Both the position numbers and the translations under genes were made by a program. From Sulfitobacter sediminilitoris (GTDB lineage: Bacteria > Pseudomonadota > Alphaproteobacteria > Rhodobacterales > Rhodobacteraceae): a DNA stretch of 64,000 bases. Positions 15,908-25,277 of the stretch are shown here, piece after piece (position 1 is the stretch's first letter; every line of letters starts with the position of its first letter). The stretch spans positions 1-64,000 of the forward strand of contig NZ_JAABNT010000008.1 of assembly GCF_010667575.1 (NCBI RefSeq). The letters are read 5' to 3'. The notes below the pieces were generated by a model that was not told the origin of the DNA, searched no databases, and saw only the letters and a list, made by a program, of their open reading frames with translations.

Positions 15908-17662
15908 CTATTCTTCCGGAATGCCGAGCGTGCGTAGGTATACCGCGATGTCTTCCAACGCCTGCGCGGAGAATACCATTGCTTCCTTGTACCGTTTGAT
16001 GGTCAGGTCGGGATAGGACTTTAACATCGCATCCCTAGAGGTTTCCGCCTCAACTACTCGACCGGCAGCCAAGAGCGCGGGTGCGAGATTACGATGGATC
16101 CAAAAGGCATTGGGCCGCTCCATTAAAGCACGCAGGTACAGGTCGGCAGAAGCGTCGAAGTCACCGGAAACTTGATGTGCAGCGGCCATGCCGACGAGGT
16201 TGTTGAAATTCATTGGATCAAGAGGGCTCAGGCGCATGGCATGTTCGAAATGGCCAAAAGCTGCAGCGGGCCGGTCGGCGTAGACCTCCAGCCAGCCCAA
16301 TCTGCTGAGCGCCCAGGCGGAATTGGGGTCAAGTGCAATTGCGCGTTCCAGCAAGATGCGTGCGGTCCCGTAGTTACGTGCAAATGTGTGCACCACGCCC
16401 AGCACCGATAGGATCAGAGGGTCATCCCCCGATAGCCCGGCGGCTTTTTCCGCCATCTCCAGGCCGCGGGCCTTGACGGCCACAATGTCATCGGACCAGT
16501 TATAGACCGAATGCTGCGACCAGCACCAAGCCGACAGCGCCAATGCCAAGGGATAGTCAGGATCAATTTTCAGAGCATTCTCAAGCAATTCCAGAGCCAT
16601 GGCGGATTCTTCCTGCTCTTGCATCCAGACATGACGCATCGCGCGCATGGCATAATCGTAGGCCCCCATGTCATGCGGGCGTTTGCGTAAGGCGCGGTCT
16701 ATCTCGGCCCGCTGGATCGACGGTTGCAATGCGCCTGCGACCTGTTCCGTGATCCGGTCCTGCAGATCGAACAACTCGCTGTCCGCACCATCGTATTTTT
16801 CAGCCCATAGGTGGGCACCGGTTGTCGTTTCAATGAGCTGGACGGTAATCCGCAGTTTCCCGCCGGCGCGCTGAACTGACCCTTCAAGTACATAACCAAC
16901 GCCCAATTCACGACCGATGTCGATTACGTTCATGTGCCGACCTTTATAGGCAAAGGCGGAATTGCGGGCGATGACAAAGAATGACCGGATCCGCGACAGG
17001 GCGGCTGTCAGCCCTTCAACCACACCATCGGCAAAATAGTCCTGATCGGGGTCGCTGGACATGTTGTCAAAGGGCAGAACCGCGATTGAGGGTTTGTCGG
17101 GCAAGGCCAACCTGTGCGGCGTATCGTGGGTTTGGGTATTCGGCCAGCGGAACACGCGGACCTTGCGCACAATGTTTTTCAACACCCGTTCGCCAACATC
17201 TGCAAACTCGATGTCGACCTTACCGTTCACATGTTCATGAGCAGTGGCGCTCAGTGCGACGCCACCGGGGGTACACACTTCCTGGATACGCGCGGCAACG
17301 TTAACTCCGTCGCCGAAAATGTCCGTTCCTTCAAGGATCACGTCGCCCAGATTGATCCCGATGCGCAAGGCAACCGCCTTTTCGGGCGGAATATCGGCAT
17401 TAAAGCTATGCATCTGTTCCTGTATCGCAATTGCGGCACCGACCGCATCAACAACACTGGAAAAGATTATGATCGCCCCGTCTCCCATCAGTTTCACAAT
17501 CCGTCCCTGATGGCGCAACACCTGAGGCGAAACGATGTTTTTCTGCAACCGCTTGAGTGTCGCCAGAGTGACTTCCTCATCCGCACCCATCAGACGGGAA
17601 AAGCCCACAACATCTACAGAGATGATCGCCGCGAGTTGCCGTTGGGTGCGCCGTGTGGACAT
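15908..17662 (-). CDS. Class III adenylate/guanylate cyclase with TolB-like and TPR regions
   Basis: A 584-residue soluble signalling protein. Residues about 8-170 are a class III nucleotide cyclase: metal-binding Asp17 in IISVDVVGFSRLM and Asp61 in KLMGDGAIIIF, plus GINLGDVILEGTDIFGDGVN. Residues about 195-320 hold the TolB-N-like segment that begins LPDKPSIAVLPFDNMSSDPD and ends before SELFDLQDRITEQVAGAL. The rest (about 340-560) is helical TPR-like repeats. This three-part build is common in Rhizobiales and Rhodobacterales. It makes cAMP or cGMP in principle; the input signal is unknown. It has no membrane segment. Confidence 0.9.
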   Translation of the reverse strand: MSTRRTQRQLAAIISVDVVGFSRLMGADEEVTLATLKRLQKNIVSPQVLRHQGRIVKLMGDGAIIIFSSVVDAVGAAIAIQEQMHSFNADIPPEKAVALRIGINLGDVILEGTDIFGDGVNVAARIQEVCTPGGVALSATAHEHVNGKVDIEFADVGERVLKNIVRKVRVFRWPNTQTHDTPHRLALPDKPSIAVLPFDNMSSDPDQDYFADGVVEGLTAALSRIRSFFVIARNSAFAYKGRHMNVIDIGRELGVGYVLEGSVQRAGGKLRITVQLIETTTGAHLWAEKYDGADSELFDLQDRITEQVAGALQPSIQRAEIDRALRKRPHDMGAYDYAMRAMRHVWMQEQEESAMALELLENALKIDPDYPLALALSAWCWSQHSVYNWSDDIVAVKARGLEMAEKAAGLSGDDPLILSVLGVVHTFARNYGTARILLERAIALDPNSAWALSRLGWLEVYADRPAAAFGHFEHAMRLSPLDPMNFNNLVGMAAAHQVSGDFDASADLYLRALMERPNAFWIHRNLAPALLAAGRVVEAETSRDAMLKSYPDLTIKRYKEAMVFSAQALEDIAVYLRTLGIPEE

Positions 17663-17681
17663 TTGATATGTTCCCTATTCA

Positions 17682-19118
17682 TCAACGTATTGCAGTTTCA
17701 GAAGTCGCTTCTATCGAGACCTGTCTCCAGGCAGCGCGGATCGCCGATGTGGCAATTGAGACATCCTCATCGGCGATGGCACCGGAAATCACAGAGATCC
17801 GCATGACCCACTCACCGCGCCAAGTCGCGCCTGCAACAAAGATGATACCGTCCGCAACCACGCGGTCCATGACGGCTGCAGCCAGTACCTTTCGTCGCTC
17901 AGCGCCATCGCCGTCATGGCCGAAACGCAAGATGACCTGATTGAGGACGACATCGTTCATCACCAGAATGCCCGGCACCTGTGCCAAGTCCGCTGCGATC
18001 CGGCGGGCCAGCGCACAGTGCTGACGAACCATCGCGGCAACGCCACTGCGCCCCAGCGATCTGAGCGCGGCCCAGGTGGGAAGACCACGTGCCCTGCGTG
18101 ACAACTCGGGCACCAGATAAGATGGAGCTCTGTCACTCGCCTCCCTCGCAGGCAGGTAGCTGGCCGAGATGGCCATGCTACGCTGGAGCGCATCTGCATC
18201 GCGGACGATCGCATAACCGGAATCGAATGGGACCTGCAGCCATTTATGCCCGTCCACGACCCAGGAATCCGCTCTCTCGATACCATCGGTCAAGGTTCTC
18301 AGGTCCGGCACGGCGCGCGCCCAAAGCCCGAAAGCTGCATCTATGTGTAGCCAGGCACCATTTTCTTGTGCGATATCTGCCAGAGTTGCAAAGGGATCAA
18401 AGGATCCGGTGTTGATCTGCCCTGCCTGCGCGATGATCAATTTCGGACCCTCGCAGGCCGCACAGCGACGGGCCAGGTCGCGGGCCAGCATCCGGCCTTG
18501 ATTGTCTGTGTCCACGCGTACGACGCGGCGTTCACCAAATCCCAGATAGCGCAGGGCCGACAGGACTGAAGCATGCACATCATCACTGACGAAGACATGC
18601 ACCTGAGGTGCGCCAAAAAGCCCGTCAGCTTCGCAATTCCACCCATCGCGACGGAGCAACGCGCCGCGCGCGGCGGCGAGTGCCGCAAAGTTGCCTGCGG
18701 TGGCTCCGGTGACAAATCCCACGGCAGCCTCACGCGGCAGATCCAGGATCTCCAGCAACCAGCCTGCCGCGGTTTCCTCGACTGCCGCAGCCGTCGGCGT
18801 TGCCGAATGCATCGCCGCATTCTGGCCCCATGCCGACGCCAGCCAATCGGCCGCGACACTCACCGGGGAAGAGGCGCCCATCACCCACCCAAAGAACCTG
18901 GGGTGGGTGATGGGCATCAGGCCGACCTCGCCAAGGTCGGCAAGCTCATTGATCACATCGCAATCCGGCGTACCGGTCTCGGGCAAACGCCCCGCGAAAC
19001 GCGCGCGCATCTGTTGGTAGTCCAGCTGTGGCTTTACCGGCTGATCCGCAACCGAAGACCTGTACGCCACAGCCCGCTGATACGCGACTTCAAAAACATC
19101 CATGACAGCTTTGCTCAC
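17682..19118 (-). CDS. PLP-dependent amino acid decarboxylase (group II)
   Basis: Group II decarboxylase of 478 residues (aromatic amino acid / glutamate / cysteine sulfinate decarboxylase superfamily). The PLP Lys is K292 in VVDGHKWLQVPFD. Other landmarks are THPRFFGWVMG near the N-terminus, GFVTGATAGNFAAL (phosphate-binding turn) and WLHIDAAFGLWAR, whose Asp contacts the pyridine nitrogen. Substrate cannot be assigned from these motifs. Its start overlaps the cysteine synthase stop by four bases (ATGA), so the two are translationally coupled, which points to a sulfur-containing or cysteine-derived substrate. That link is inference. Confidence 0.88.
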   Translation of the reverse strand: MSKAVMDVFEVAYQRAVAYRSSVADQPVKPQLDYQQMRARFAGRLPETGTPDCDVINELADLGEVGLMPITHPRFFGWVMGASSPVSVAADWLASAWGQNAAMHSATPTAAAVEETAAGWLLEILDLPREAAVGFVTGATAGNFAALAAARGALLRRDGWNCEADGLFGAPQVHVFVSDDVHASVLSALRYLGFGERRVVRVDTDNQGRMLARDLARRCAACEGPKLIIAQAGQINTGSFDPFATLADIAQENGAWLHIDAAFGLWARAVPDLRTLTDGIERADSWVVDGHKWLQVPFDSGYAIVRDADALQRSMAISASYLPAREASDRAPSYLVPELSRRARGLPTWAALRSLGRSGVAAMVRQHCALARRIAADLAQVPGILVMNDVVLNQVILRFGHDGDGAERRKVLAAAVMDRVVADGIIFVAGATWRGEWVMRISVISGAIADEDVSIATSAIRAAWRQVSIEATSETAIR

Positions 19119-20197
19119 TCCAGTTGCGCGTCTGGTGTGGACATCGAGATGGCAAGCTCTTCGGCATCCATGTCCTCGGCGATGTTTTCAAACATCGGAG
19201 TGCTCAGATACCGCTCGCCGGTGTCCGGCAACATGCACAGGATGACAGAGCCAGCCGGAGCCTTTTCAGCAACGGCCAAAGCCACGGCAAAGGTGCCTCC
19301 TCCGGAGATACCGGTAAAAATGCCCTCTTTCTGGGCAAGGTCTTGCGCGCACTTTATTGCATCTGGGCCAGCGACGGGGATCAATTCGTCATAATATCCG
19401 CCCGTCACAGCCTCCTCCAGCACTGCGGGGATAAAGTCAGGTGTCCATCCTTGAATGGGATGCGGTTCGAATGCCGGGTGACTTACGGCAGGTGCGTTGT
19501 TGGTCTCGCGTTCTTGCGCATGACCACTTCCCAACAATTGCGCGTTGGCAGGTTCGGTCAGGATGATCTTGGTTTCAGGCCGCTCTTTGCGCAGCACCCT
19601 TCCGATACCGGAAATCGTGCCACCTGAACCATAGCCGGTTACGAAATAGTCCAGAGCCGATCTGTCGAAATCCGCGACAATCTCGCGACCCGTGGTCGCT
19701 TCGTGAATGTCAGCATTGGCGTCTGTCTCGAACTGTGAGGCGAGAAACCAGCCATGTTCCTTGGCCAGGGCAGCGGCCTTTTTGTACATGCCCACACCTT
19801 TCAGGGCCCGGGGTGTCAACACAACCTTTGCCCCCAGCATCCGCATCAGACGCCGCCGCTCAATCGAAAAACTGTCTGCCATGGTGACTACCAGCGGATA
19901 GCCCTTTTGCGCGCAAACCATGGCCAAACCAATGCCGGTATTGCCGCTGGTCGCTTCAATGACCGTCTGGCCCGGCTTGAGGGTCCCGGACCGTTCAGCC
20001 GCCTCGATGATGTTTACCGCAAGCCGGTCCTTGACCGATCCGGCCGGGTTGAAGGCTTCTGCCTTCACATAGACCGTCGCGCCCTTTGTCGGGATATTGT
20101 TGACGCGGATCACAGGTGTGTCCCCGATCGTCTCCAGCACGCTGTCAAACAGTCGGCCGCGCCCATGTGTGGTTCGGATGCCTTGCTTGTGTTCCAT
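19115..20197 (-). CDS. cysK: Cysteine synthase family (CysK-like)
   Basis: PLP-dependent beta-substitution enzyme of 360 residues. PLP Lys56 lies in NPAGSVKDRLA, the substrate loop is EATSGNTGIGLAMV, and the phosphate-binding loop is GYGSGGTISGIGR. Ser/Gly-rich GISGGGTFAVALA near the C-terminus is also typical. CysK is normally about 310-350 residues, so this is slightly long, with an extra N-terminal segment (MEHKQGIRTTHGRGRLFDSV) and an acidic C-terminal tail. It is the first gene of a two-gene operon with the decarboxylase. O-acetylserine sulfhydrylase activity is likely; a specialised beta-substitution is an alternative given the partner. Confidence 0.9.
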   Translation of the reverse strand: MEHKQGIRTTHGRGRLFDSVLETIGDTPVIRVNNIPTKGATVYVKAEAFNPAGSVKDRLAVNIIEAAERSGTLKPGQTVIEATSGNTGIGLAMVCAQKGYPLVVTMADSFSIERRRLMRMLGAKVVLTPRALKGVGMYKKAAALAKEHGWFLASQFETDANADIHEATTGREIVADFDRSALDYFVTGYGSGGTISGIGRVLRKERPETKIILTEPANAQLLGSGHAQERETNNAPAVSHPAFEPHPIQGWTPDFIPAVLEEAVTGGYYDELIPVAGPDAIKCAQDLAQKEGIFTGISGGGTFAVALAVAEKAPAGSVILCMLPDTGERYLSTPMFENIAEDMDAEELAISMSTPDAQLE

Positions 20198-20380
20198 TGG
20201 TCATTTCCCTGTTGTGAGATCGCCGATTGATCAATCGACCGTGGCAGTTGATTTCGTGGTCCGTTCGGAGCAACAGACCGAGCGTTGGATGATATTTACC
20301 TTACAGATCGCTGCGGGACTTGCTTGAGGGCAACTTGAGTTTTCCGTGGTTTTTGGTGCAGTTGGTAGTAAGCATGACAT

Positions 20381-21946
20381 ATGCGTTACCGCTTTGACCC
20401 TTTCACTTTGGACGTTGCCCGCGGGTTGCTTCAGTCTGCTGGCCAGGACATCGCGATCGAGCCGCGAGGCTTTGCGCTGTTGGCACTCCTGGTCGCGAAC
20501 AACGACAGGATCGTGACCAAGGATGAGATTGTTGCGGTTGTCTGGGACGGGCGGATCGTGTCAGATGCCGCAATTGCCACAGTGATCAAGACGACGCGAA
20601 AAGCCCTCGGTGACGATGGGTTGGAGCAAAAATTCATCCGCACGGTGCGCGGGCGGGGCGTGCGGTTTGTCGGAGCAGTTACTCCAAGTGTCCCTGCCGA
20701 GGTGCGCCAACCTGAAACAGCGCCTGCACCATCGGCGCTGGTAGCACCCTCATCGCGTCCGTCCCTTGCCGTCCTGCCCTTTCGCATGGTGGGGTATTCC
20801 CAAACCTTCAGCGCAATTTCTGATGCTATACCGGCAGAGTTGATTTCATGTCTGTCGCGCCTGCGCTGGCTGACCATAGTTTCACGTGGCTCTACGTTTC
20901 GTTTTCGCGATAGCGAGACTGATCTGGCGGCGGTCCACTCTGCACTTGGGGCCAATTACTGCCTGACGGGGCTGGTTGAAATTTTCGGCGCCGTGATCGC
21001 GGTTTCGGTCGAATTGTCAGACACCCGGAGCAAGTCCGTCGTCTGGAGCGAGCGTTTTTCAGGCACGATCAGCGACGTCAACGAGACCAGAAATGACATT
21101 GTGACCCAATTGATCTCGGCACTTGAACTTTATGTTCCGCTCAACGAGGCGAAACGGGCGCGCTTGCGTCCCCCTGAAAATCTTGATGCCTGGAGCATTT
21201 ATCATCTGGGCCTGCAGCACATGTACCGGTTCAACAAGGCTGATAATCTGATCGCAGCCAGCCATTTTGAAAAGGCCACGCTTCTGGATCCTGACTTTGC
21301 CCGGGCCTTTGCCGCGCGGTCGTTCACCAGCTTTCAAAACGCGTTTCTCAAGTACAGCGCCGATGTGGCCGCGGAAACCGACAACACGCGCCGGTTCGCC
21401 GAAAAAGCCGTAGAGTTGGACGCGATGGACCCCTTTGCAAACTTCACGCTTGGCCGTGCGCATTGGCTCAGAAGTGACCCCGAGGCCGGGATGCCCTGGA
21501 TTGATCGCGCGATTGAGCTGAGCCCGAATTTTGCGCAGGGATTTTATGCGCATGGCTGGGGCGACGTGATGGCGGGACGCGGTGCCGAGGCGCTGCAGCG
21601 GCTTCAAAAGGCCATTGCCCTCAGTCCGTTGGACCCGTTCTTGTACGCTATGCAAAGCGCCTGCGGTCTGGCCTATTTGCAGATGGAAGACTACGAAAAC
21701 GCCGTGCTCTGGGCTGAGAGGGGTGCCCGCGCTCCGGGATCTCATTTTCTCATCGGAGCCATTGCAGCGATGATCTGTCAAATCAACGGTGACGACGAAA
21801 AGGCCTCCCATTGGGCAAAGACGACGAAAAACCGTAGGTCTGATGCCTCTGTGGCGATGTTCTTCGACGCCTTTCCGTTTGAAGATCAACAGATGCGATC
21901 TCAGATTACTGCTGCTTTGCTCTCGGTTGGGTTCCAAGCCGACTAA
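20381..21946 (+). CDS. Winged-helix (OmpR/CadC-type) regulator with TolB-like and TPR regions
   Basis: A 521-residue protein. Residues about 1-100 are a trans_reg_C winged helix (RYRFDPFTLDVARGLL ... RKALGDDGLEQKFIRTVRGRGVRFVG). A Pro/Ala linker follows (about 105-128), then a TolB-N-like segment starting RPSLAVLPFRMVG, then TPR-type helical repeats to the end. There is no transmembrane helix, unlike CadC. The module after the linker is the same type as in the cyclase at 15908-17662, with the output domain exchanged. It is divergent from cysK with 183 bases between, so it may control the cysK-decarboxylase operon; no operator was identified. Confidence 0.88.
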   Translation: MRYRFDPFTLDVARGLLQSAGQDIAIEPRGFALLALLVANNDRIVTKDEIVAVVWDGRIVSDAAIATVIKTTRKALGDDGLEQKFIRTVRGRGVRFVGAVTPSVPAEVRQPETAPAPSALVAPSSRPSLAVLPFRMVGYSQTFSAISDAIPAELISCLSRLRWLTIVSRGSTFRFRDSETDLAAVHSALGANYCLTGLVEIFGAVIAVSVELSDTRSKSVVWSERFSGTISDVNETRNDIVTQLISALELYVPLNEAKRARLRPPENLDAWSIYHLGLQHMYRFNKADNLIAASHFEKATLLDPDFARAFAARSFTSFQNAFLKYSADVAAETDNTRRFAEKAVELDAMDPFANFTLGRAHWLRSDPEAGMPWIDRAIELSPNFAQGFYAHGWGDVMAGRGAEALQRLQKAIALSPLDPFLYAMQSACGLAYLQMEDYENAVLWAERGARAPGSHFLIGAIAAMICQINGDDEKASHWAKTTKNRRSDASVAMFFDAFPFEDQQMRSQITAALLSVGFQAD

Positions 21947-22151
21947 ACCGCAATAATCTAAACCTTTCAGCCCATAGAAGGTGCACCTTGAGAAGGGACA
22001 ATAACGTGCTCCGAACCCAGATAGCTCTAAACCAATAGATCCGCCGCTGAATAGTGATAGCTGCCATTGGCGCAGGTGCAGCGAAATGGCGCTTCGTCCG
22101 CGTTGCCGACACTGGCGCATCTTGCCGCGAAGGTCGGGAGTGAGCCCATAG

Positions 22152-22697
22152 CTACATCGAAAGCTTGACTGAGCAGATCGTCTGCAGCTCACGATTGGCA
22201 ATCTGCACAACCCTCAAACTATCGATTTCTGCAATGATGGGAAGAGTTCCTATTGACGCTAAACTTACATCTTCCAATTCAGAAAGATTGCTGTTTGCAC
22301 CAACAGTCATATGCGGACGAAAAGGAATATCAGTATCAAATTCGTCGCTGTGCGGGCCTTCATATAGGTCACGATGTAATGCTGTAAGCTGCTTGGCACC
22401 TTTGGTACATAAGAGAGAAATTTTATGGACTTTTTCAAAAGGGTCGTAGCATATCTCACTTTTCGAAAACTCAGTAGAAATCGCTGAAGTCTTTGAAGCT
22501 ACCTGATCGCAGATCGCCGCAATCTCTTCGGGAGACGATTTCCGAACTCCAAACACGAGTGTTATGTGGGGGGCTACAAGTTGCGCTCTTTCAGGCTCGT
22601 GCGTCTGGCGAAACGCAGCAAGGGACCGCGAAATCTTCGCCTCAAGTTTTGGGTACGCCAGTACATAGATCATCCGACGAGTTTCGGGTATCTGCAC
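22152..22697 (-). CDS. 2H phosphoesterase (2'-5' RNA ligase-like) protein
   Basis: A 181-residue member of the 2H phosphoesterase superfamily. Two HxT motifs are present at the expected spacing: PHITLVFG (about 43-50) and FRPHMTVG (about 127-134). Such enzymes cut or join 2',3'-cyclic or 2'-5' phosphodiester bonds. A GTG start at 22697 has GAGG five bases upstream; the ATG at 22673 lacks such a site. The gene is visibly AT-richer than its neighbours, and an IS element starts about 30 bases upstream, probably having replaced its native promoter. Acquired DNA is likely. Confidence 0.78.
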   Translation of the reverse strand: MQIPETRRMIYVLAYPKLEAKISRSLAAFRQTHEPERAQLVAPHITLVFGVRKSSPEEIAAICDQVASKTSAISTEFSKSEICYDPFEKVHKISLLCTKGAKQLTALHRDLYEGPHSDEFDTDIPFRPHMTVGANSNLSELEDVSLASIGTLPIIAEIDSLRVVQIANRELQTICSVKLSM

Positions 22698-22728
22698 TCA
22701 ATCCTCAAGGTCTGCTCCGTCCGGATGC

Positions 22729-24224
22729 TGTTGAAAAAGTTGGCCGGGGATTTCGTTTGAATTGATGGGCAAACGGTTTCTGCCCTGCTCTTCACACGGG
22801 ATTTGGTCTGAGCTTGGCAAGTTTGCGAAGGTTCTGGACTGTTGCTGCGAGGTGGAACTCATCTTTGGCGCCGTTTGGCCCCCTAAGGCGGAGGCGGTCG
22901 AGGCCGATGATGCGTTTGAGGTGGGCAAAGAGCATCTCTACCTTCTTTCTCGCGTAGCTTGAGGCGACATAGGCATCGGTCTTCGCGATATCCCGTGCTT
23001 TTTGGCGGGCGTCTTCATGCCTGGATCGGGCGATCTTCCGGGTCGCCTGGTTGGGCGTGCATCTGGGCTTCAGCGGACACGCAGCGCAATCCTGTTTCCG
23101 GGCATAGTATTTCTTGACACCATCCTTGCCGAACGCCGGTCGTCCCTTTGAGATATTCCGCCAGTACGGCCTCAGTTCCTTTCCGCCGGGACATTTGTAT
23201 GCATCGGTGTCGGGATCGTAGGTGAAGTCGGTGGCAGGAAACGCGCCGTCCTTGCGCTCGGACTTGTCGAAGACCGGGATGTGGGGTTCGATGCCTTGCT
23301 CTTTCACAAGCCAGCCGAGCATCTCCGCCGCACCATAGGCTGTGTCTGCGGCCAGCATCCATGGGTGCAGGTCGAAACGATCCTGGGTTCTCACCAGCAT
23401 GTCGCGCACGGCCCCCACTTCCGCCTGCCGTATCGGCGCAGTCGCTTCGACATCGACGATGATCGCATGATCCAGATCGACAAGGTAGTTGGTGCTGTAT
23501 GCAAAGAAGGGCCTGTCTCCGTTGGCGCCAGTCAACCGCGCGGCCGGGTCGGCGGGCGAGATCGCCTTCGGCTTTACCGGTGTCGCCGCGCCAAAGGCCG
23601 CATCGTCGAGCGTGTCGAGGTATTCCTGCGTCGCCCGGTTTGCCGCATCTGCTGCCGACCAGTCCGAGAAGTCCACCTTCGTATAGCGGCTTGCATCAGC
23701 CTTGATGAGCGAAGCATCTGCTCCGAAGCTCTCGCCGCCGACCAGTCCCTCGGCAATGCAGCGCGCCAGAACCTGCTCGAACAGATGCCGGAAGAGGTTG
23801 CTGTCCCGGAAACGTCCGTGTCGGTTCTTAGAAAAGGTGGAGTGATCGGGCACTGCGTCCGTCAGATCGAGACGACAGAACCAGCGATGCGCAAGGTTCA
23901 GATGCACCTCTTCACAGAGTCGCCGCTCAGACCGGATGCCAAAGGCGTAGCCGACGATCAGCATCCGGATCATCAGTTCCGGGTCGATCGAGGGTCTGCC
24001 TGTCGAGCTGTAAAACGGCGCGAGATGCGCACGCATGCCGCCAAGCGCGACAAACCGGTCGATCGACCGCAAAAGGTGATCTGGCGGCACGTGGTCCTCG
24101 AGTGAGAACTCGTAAAACAGCGCGCCCTGCGCCACCTGCCTCGGTCCCATCATCGCCAGACCTCCCTTGCCTCAGGGCAAGTGAATCAGCCGATCACGCA
24201 ACGCTCAAGCAGAGTTTTTCAACA
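22729..24224 (-). mobile_element. IS1182-family-like insertion sequence
   Basis: About 1.5 kb, bounded by imperfect terminal inverted repeats: TGTTGAAAAAGT at the left end and AGTTTTTCAACA at the right (10 of 12 match as inverted copies). It carries one intact transposase on the minus strand. I saw no clear target-site duplication outside the ends (left flank ends GGATGC, right flank begins CTATCT). Family is judged from the transposase architecture. Confidence 0.82.
22792..24153 (-). CDS. IS1182-family-like transposase
   Basis: A 453-residue DDE transposase. The N-terminal DUF772 region reads TGRPSIDPELMIRMLIVGYA and SERRLCEEVHLNLAHRWFC, the classic opening of the IS1182/IS5-related group, followed by PDHSTFSKNR. 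Candidate catalytic acids are in SFGADASLIKAD, MLAADTAYGAAE and, near the C-terminus, ARKKVEMLFAHLKR (the Glu). A Cys-rich segment (QDCAACPLKPRCTPN) and the RLRGPNGAKDEFHLAAT ending are also typical. No stop or frameshift is visible, so the element may be active. Confidence 0.92.
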   Translation of the reverse strand: MMGPRQVAQGALFYEFSLEDHVPPDHLLRSIDRFVALGGMRAHLAPFYSSTGRPSIDPELMIRMLIVGYAFGIRSERRLCEEVHLNLAHRWFCRLDLTDAVPDHSTFSKNRHGRFRDSNLFRHLFEQVLARCIAEGLVGGESFGADASLIKADASRYTKVDFSDWSAADAANRATQEYLDTLDDAAFGAATPVKPKAISPADPAARLTGANGDRPFFAYSTNYLVDLDHAIIVDVEATAPIRQAEVGAVRDMLVRTQDRFDLHPWMLAADTAYGAAEMLGWLVKEQGIEPHIPVFDKSERKDGAFPATDFTYDPDTDAYKCPGGKELRPYWRNISKGRPAFGKDGVKKYYARKQDCAACPLKPRCTPNQATRKIARSRHEDARQKARDIAKTDAYVASSYARKKVEMLFAHLKRIIGLDRLRLRGPNGAKDEFHLAATVQNLRKLAKLRPNPV

Positions 24225-24272
24225 CTATCTCCGCAATGCTGACCTTGGAAATTTGCAAATCCAGCGCGCGTT

Positions 24273-25277
24273 TCAGATCGAGAGCCGCGCCGCGTGACTG
24301 CCGCGCTCGCGATAGGGCGTCGTCTCGTAATGTGCACGGTAGCATTTTGAGAAGTGGGAAGGCGAAGCAAATCCGCAGGCCAGTGCGACGTTGATTACGC
24401 TCATATCTGTCTGCATCAGCAGGTTGCGCGCCTTTTGAAGGCGCAGTTCCATGTAATAGCGCTTGGGCGAACGGTTCAGATAGCGGCGAAACAGTCTTTC
24501 CAACTGCCGCGTGGACATCCCGACTTCCTTGGCCAACAATGAAGGACTGATCGGCTCTTCTATGTTGTTCTCCATCATCTGGATGACCTGTGACAGTTTC
24601 GGATGGCGCACGCCGATGCGCGTCGGCACAGACAGGCGCTGGGTGTCCTGGTCGGTGCGTATCGATGAATAGATCAGTTGATCCGCCACCGCGTTGGCAA
24701 GTTCTTCGCCATGGTCGTCTGCGATCAGCTTGAGCATCAGATCGATCGACGATGTCCCGCCCGCGGTTGTCAAGCGATTGCCATCGACGACAAAGACCGA
24801 CTTTGTCAGGTCGACCTCCTGAAACTCCTCGGCAAAGCTATCCTGATTTTCCCAGTGGATCGTCGCCCTCTTGCCGTCCAGCAACCCTGCCTTGGCAAGC
24901 GCATAGGACGCTGTGCAAAGACCGCCGACGACCAGCCCCTTACGCGCCTCCCGGCGCAACCAGCCCAGCATCTTTTTGCTCGTGGCCTCCTGCACATCCA
25001 TGCCGCCGCAGACCATGATCGTATCGTCGCGGTTCAATTCGCCCATATCGTGATCAAGTTGAAACAGCGTACCGGCTGAACAGGCTACGGTACCGCCGCC
25101 TTCACCCATGGTGGTCCAAGAGTACAGCTTCTTTCCGCTCATCCTGTTGGCGATCCGCAAACTATCGATCGCTGTCGCAAAACACATCAGGCTAAACTGG
25201 TCGAGCAGGACAAAGACAAAACGGCGGGGCTTGTCTGTATCTACAGGGATACGTGTGGCTGAGCGCGGCGCAGACAT
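24273..25277 (-). CDS. GlxA-family transcriptional regulator (DJ-1/PfpI + AraC)
   Basis: A 334-residue regulator with an N-terminal DJ-1/PfpI-like domain (about 15-190, containing FVFVLLDQFSLMCFATAID and GGLCTASYALAKAGLL) and a C-terminal AraC DNA-binding domain (about 225-325). Two helix-turn-helices are seen: SPSLLAKEVGMSTRQLERLF and SVINVALACGFASPSHFSKC. The build is that of GlxA and of GbdR-type choline/betaine regulators; the target is unknown. The start at 25277 is supported by AAAGGA at good spacing. It is divergent from the DAHP synthase gene with about 190 bases between. Confidence 0.88.
   Translation of the reverse strand: MSAPRSATRIPVDTDKPRRFVFVLLDQFSLMCFATAIDSLRIANRMSGKKLYSWTTMGEGGGTVACSAGTLFQLDHDMGELNRDDTIMVCGGMDVQEATSKKMLGWLRREARKGLVVGGLCTASYALAKAGLLDGKRATIHWENQDSFAEEFQEVDLTKSVFVVDGNRLTTAGGTSSIDLMLKLIADDHGEELANAVADQLIYSSIRTDQDTQRLSVPTRIGVRHPKLSQVIQMMENNIEEPISPSLLAKEVGMSTRQLERLFRRYLNRSPKRYYMELRLQKARNLLMQTDMSVINVALACGFASPSHFSKCYRAHYETTPYRERGSHAARLSI

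Noticed and set aside
22729-24224. Target-site duplication of the IS element
   Set aside because: The flanking bases do not match for any length from 2 to 8, so I cannot claim one.
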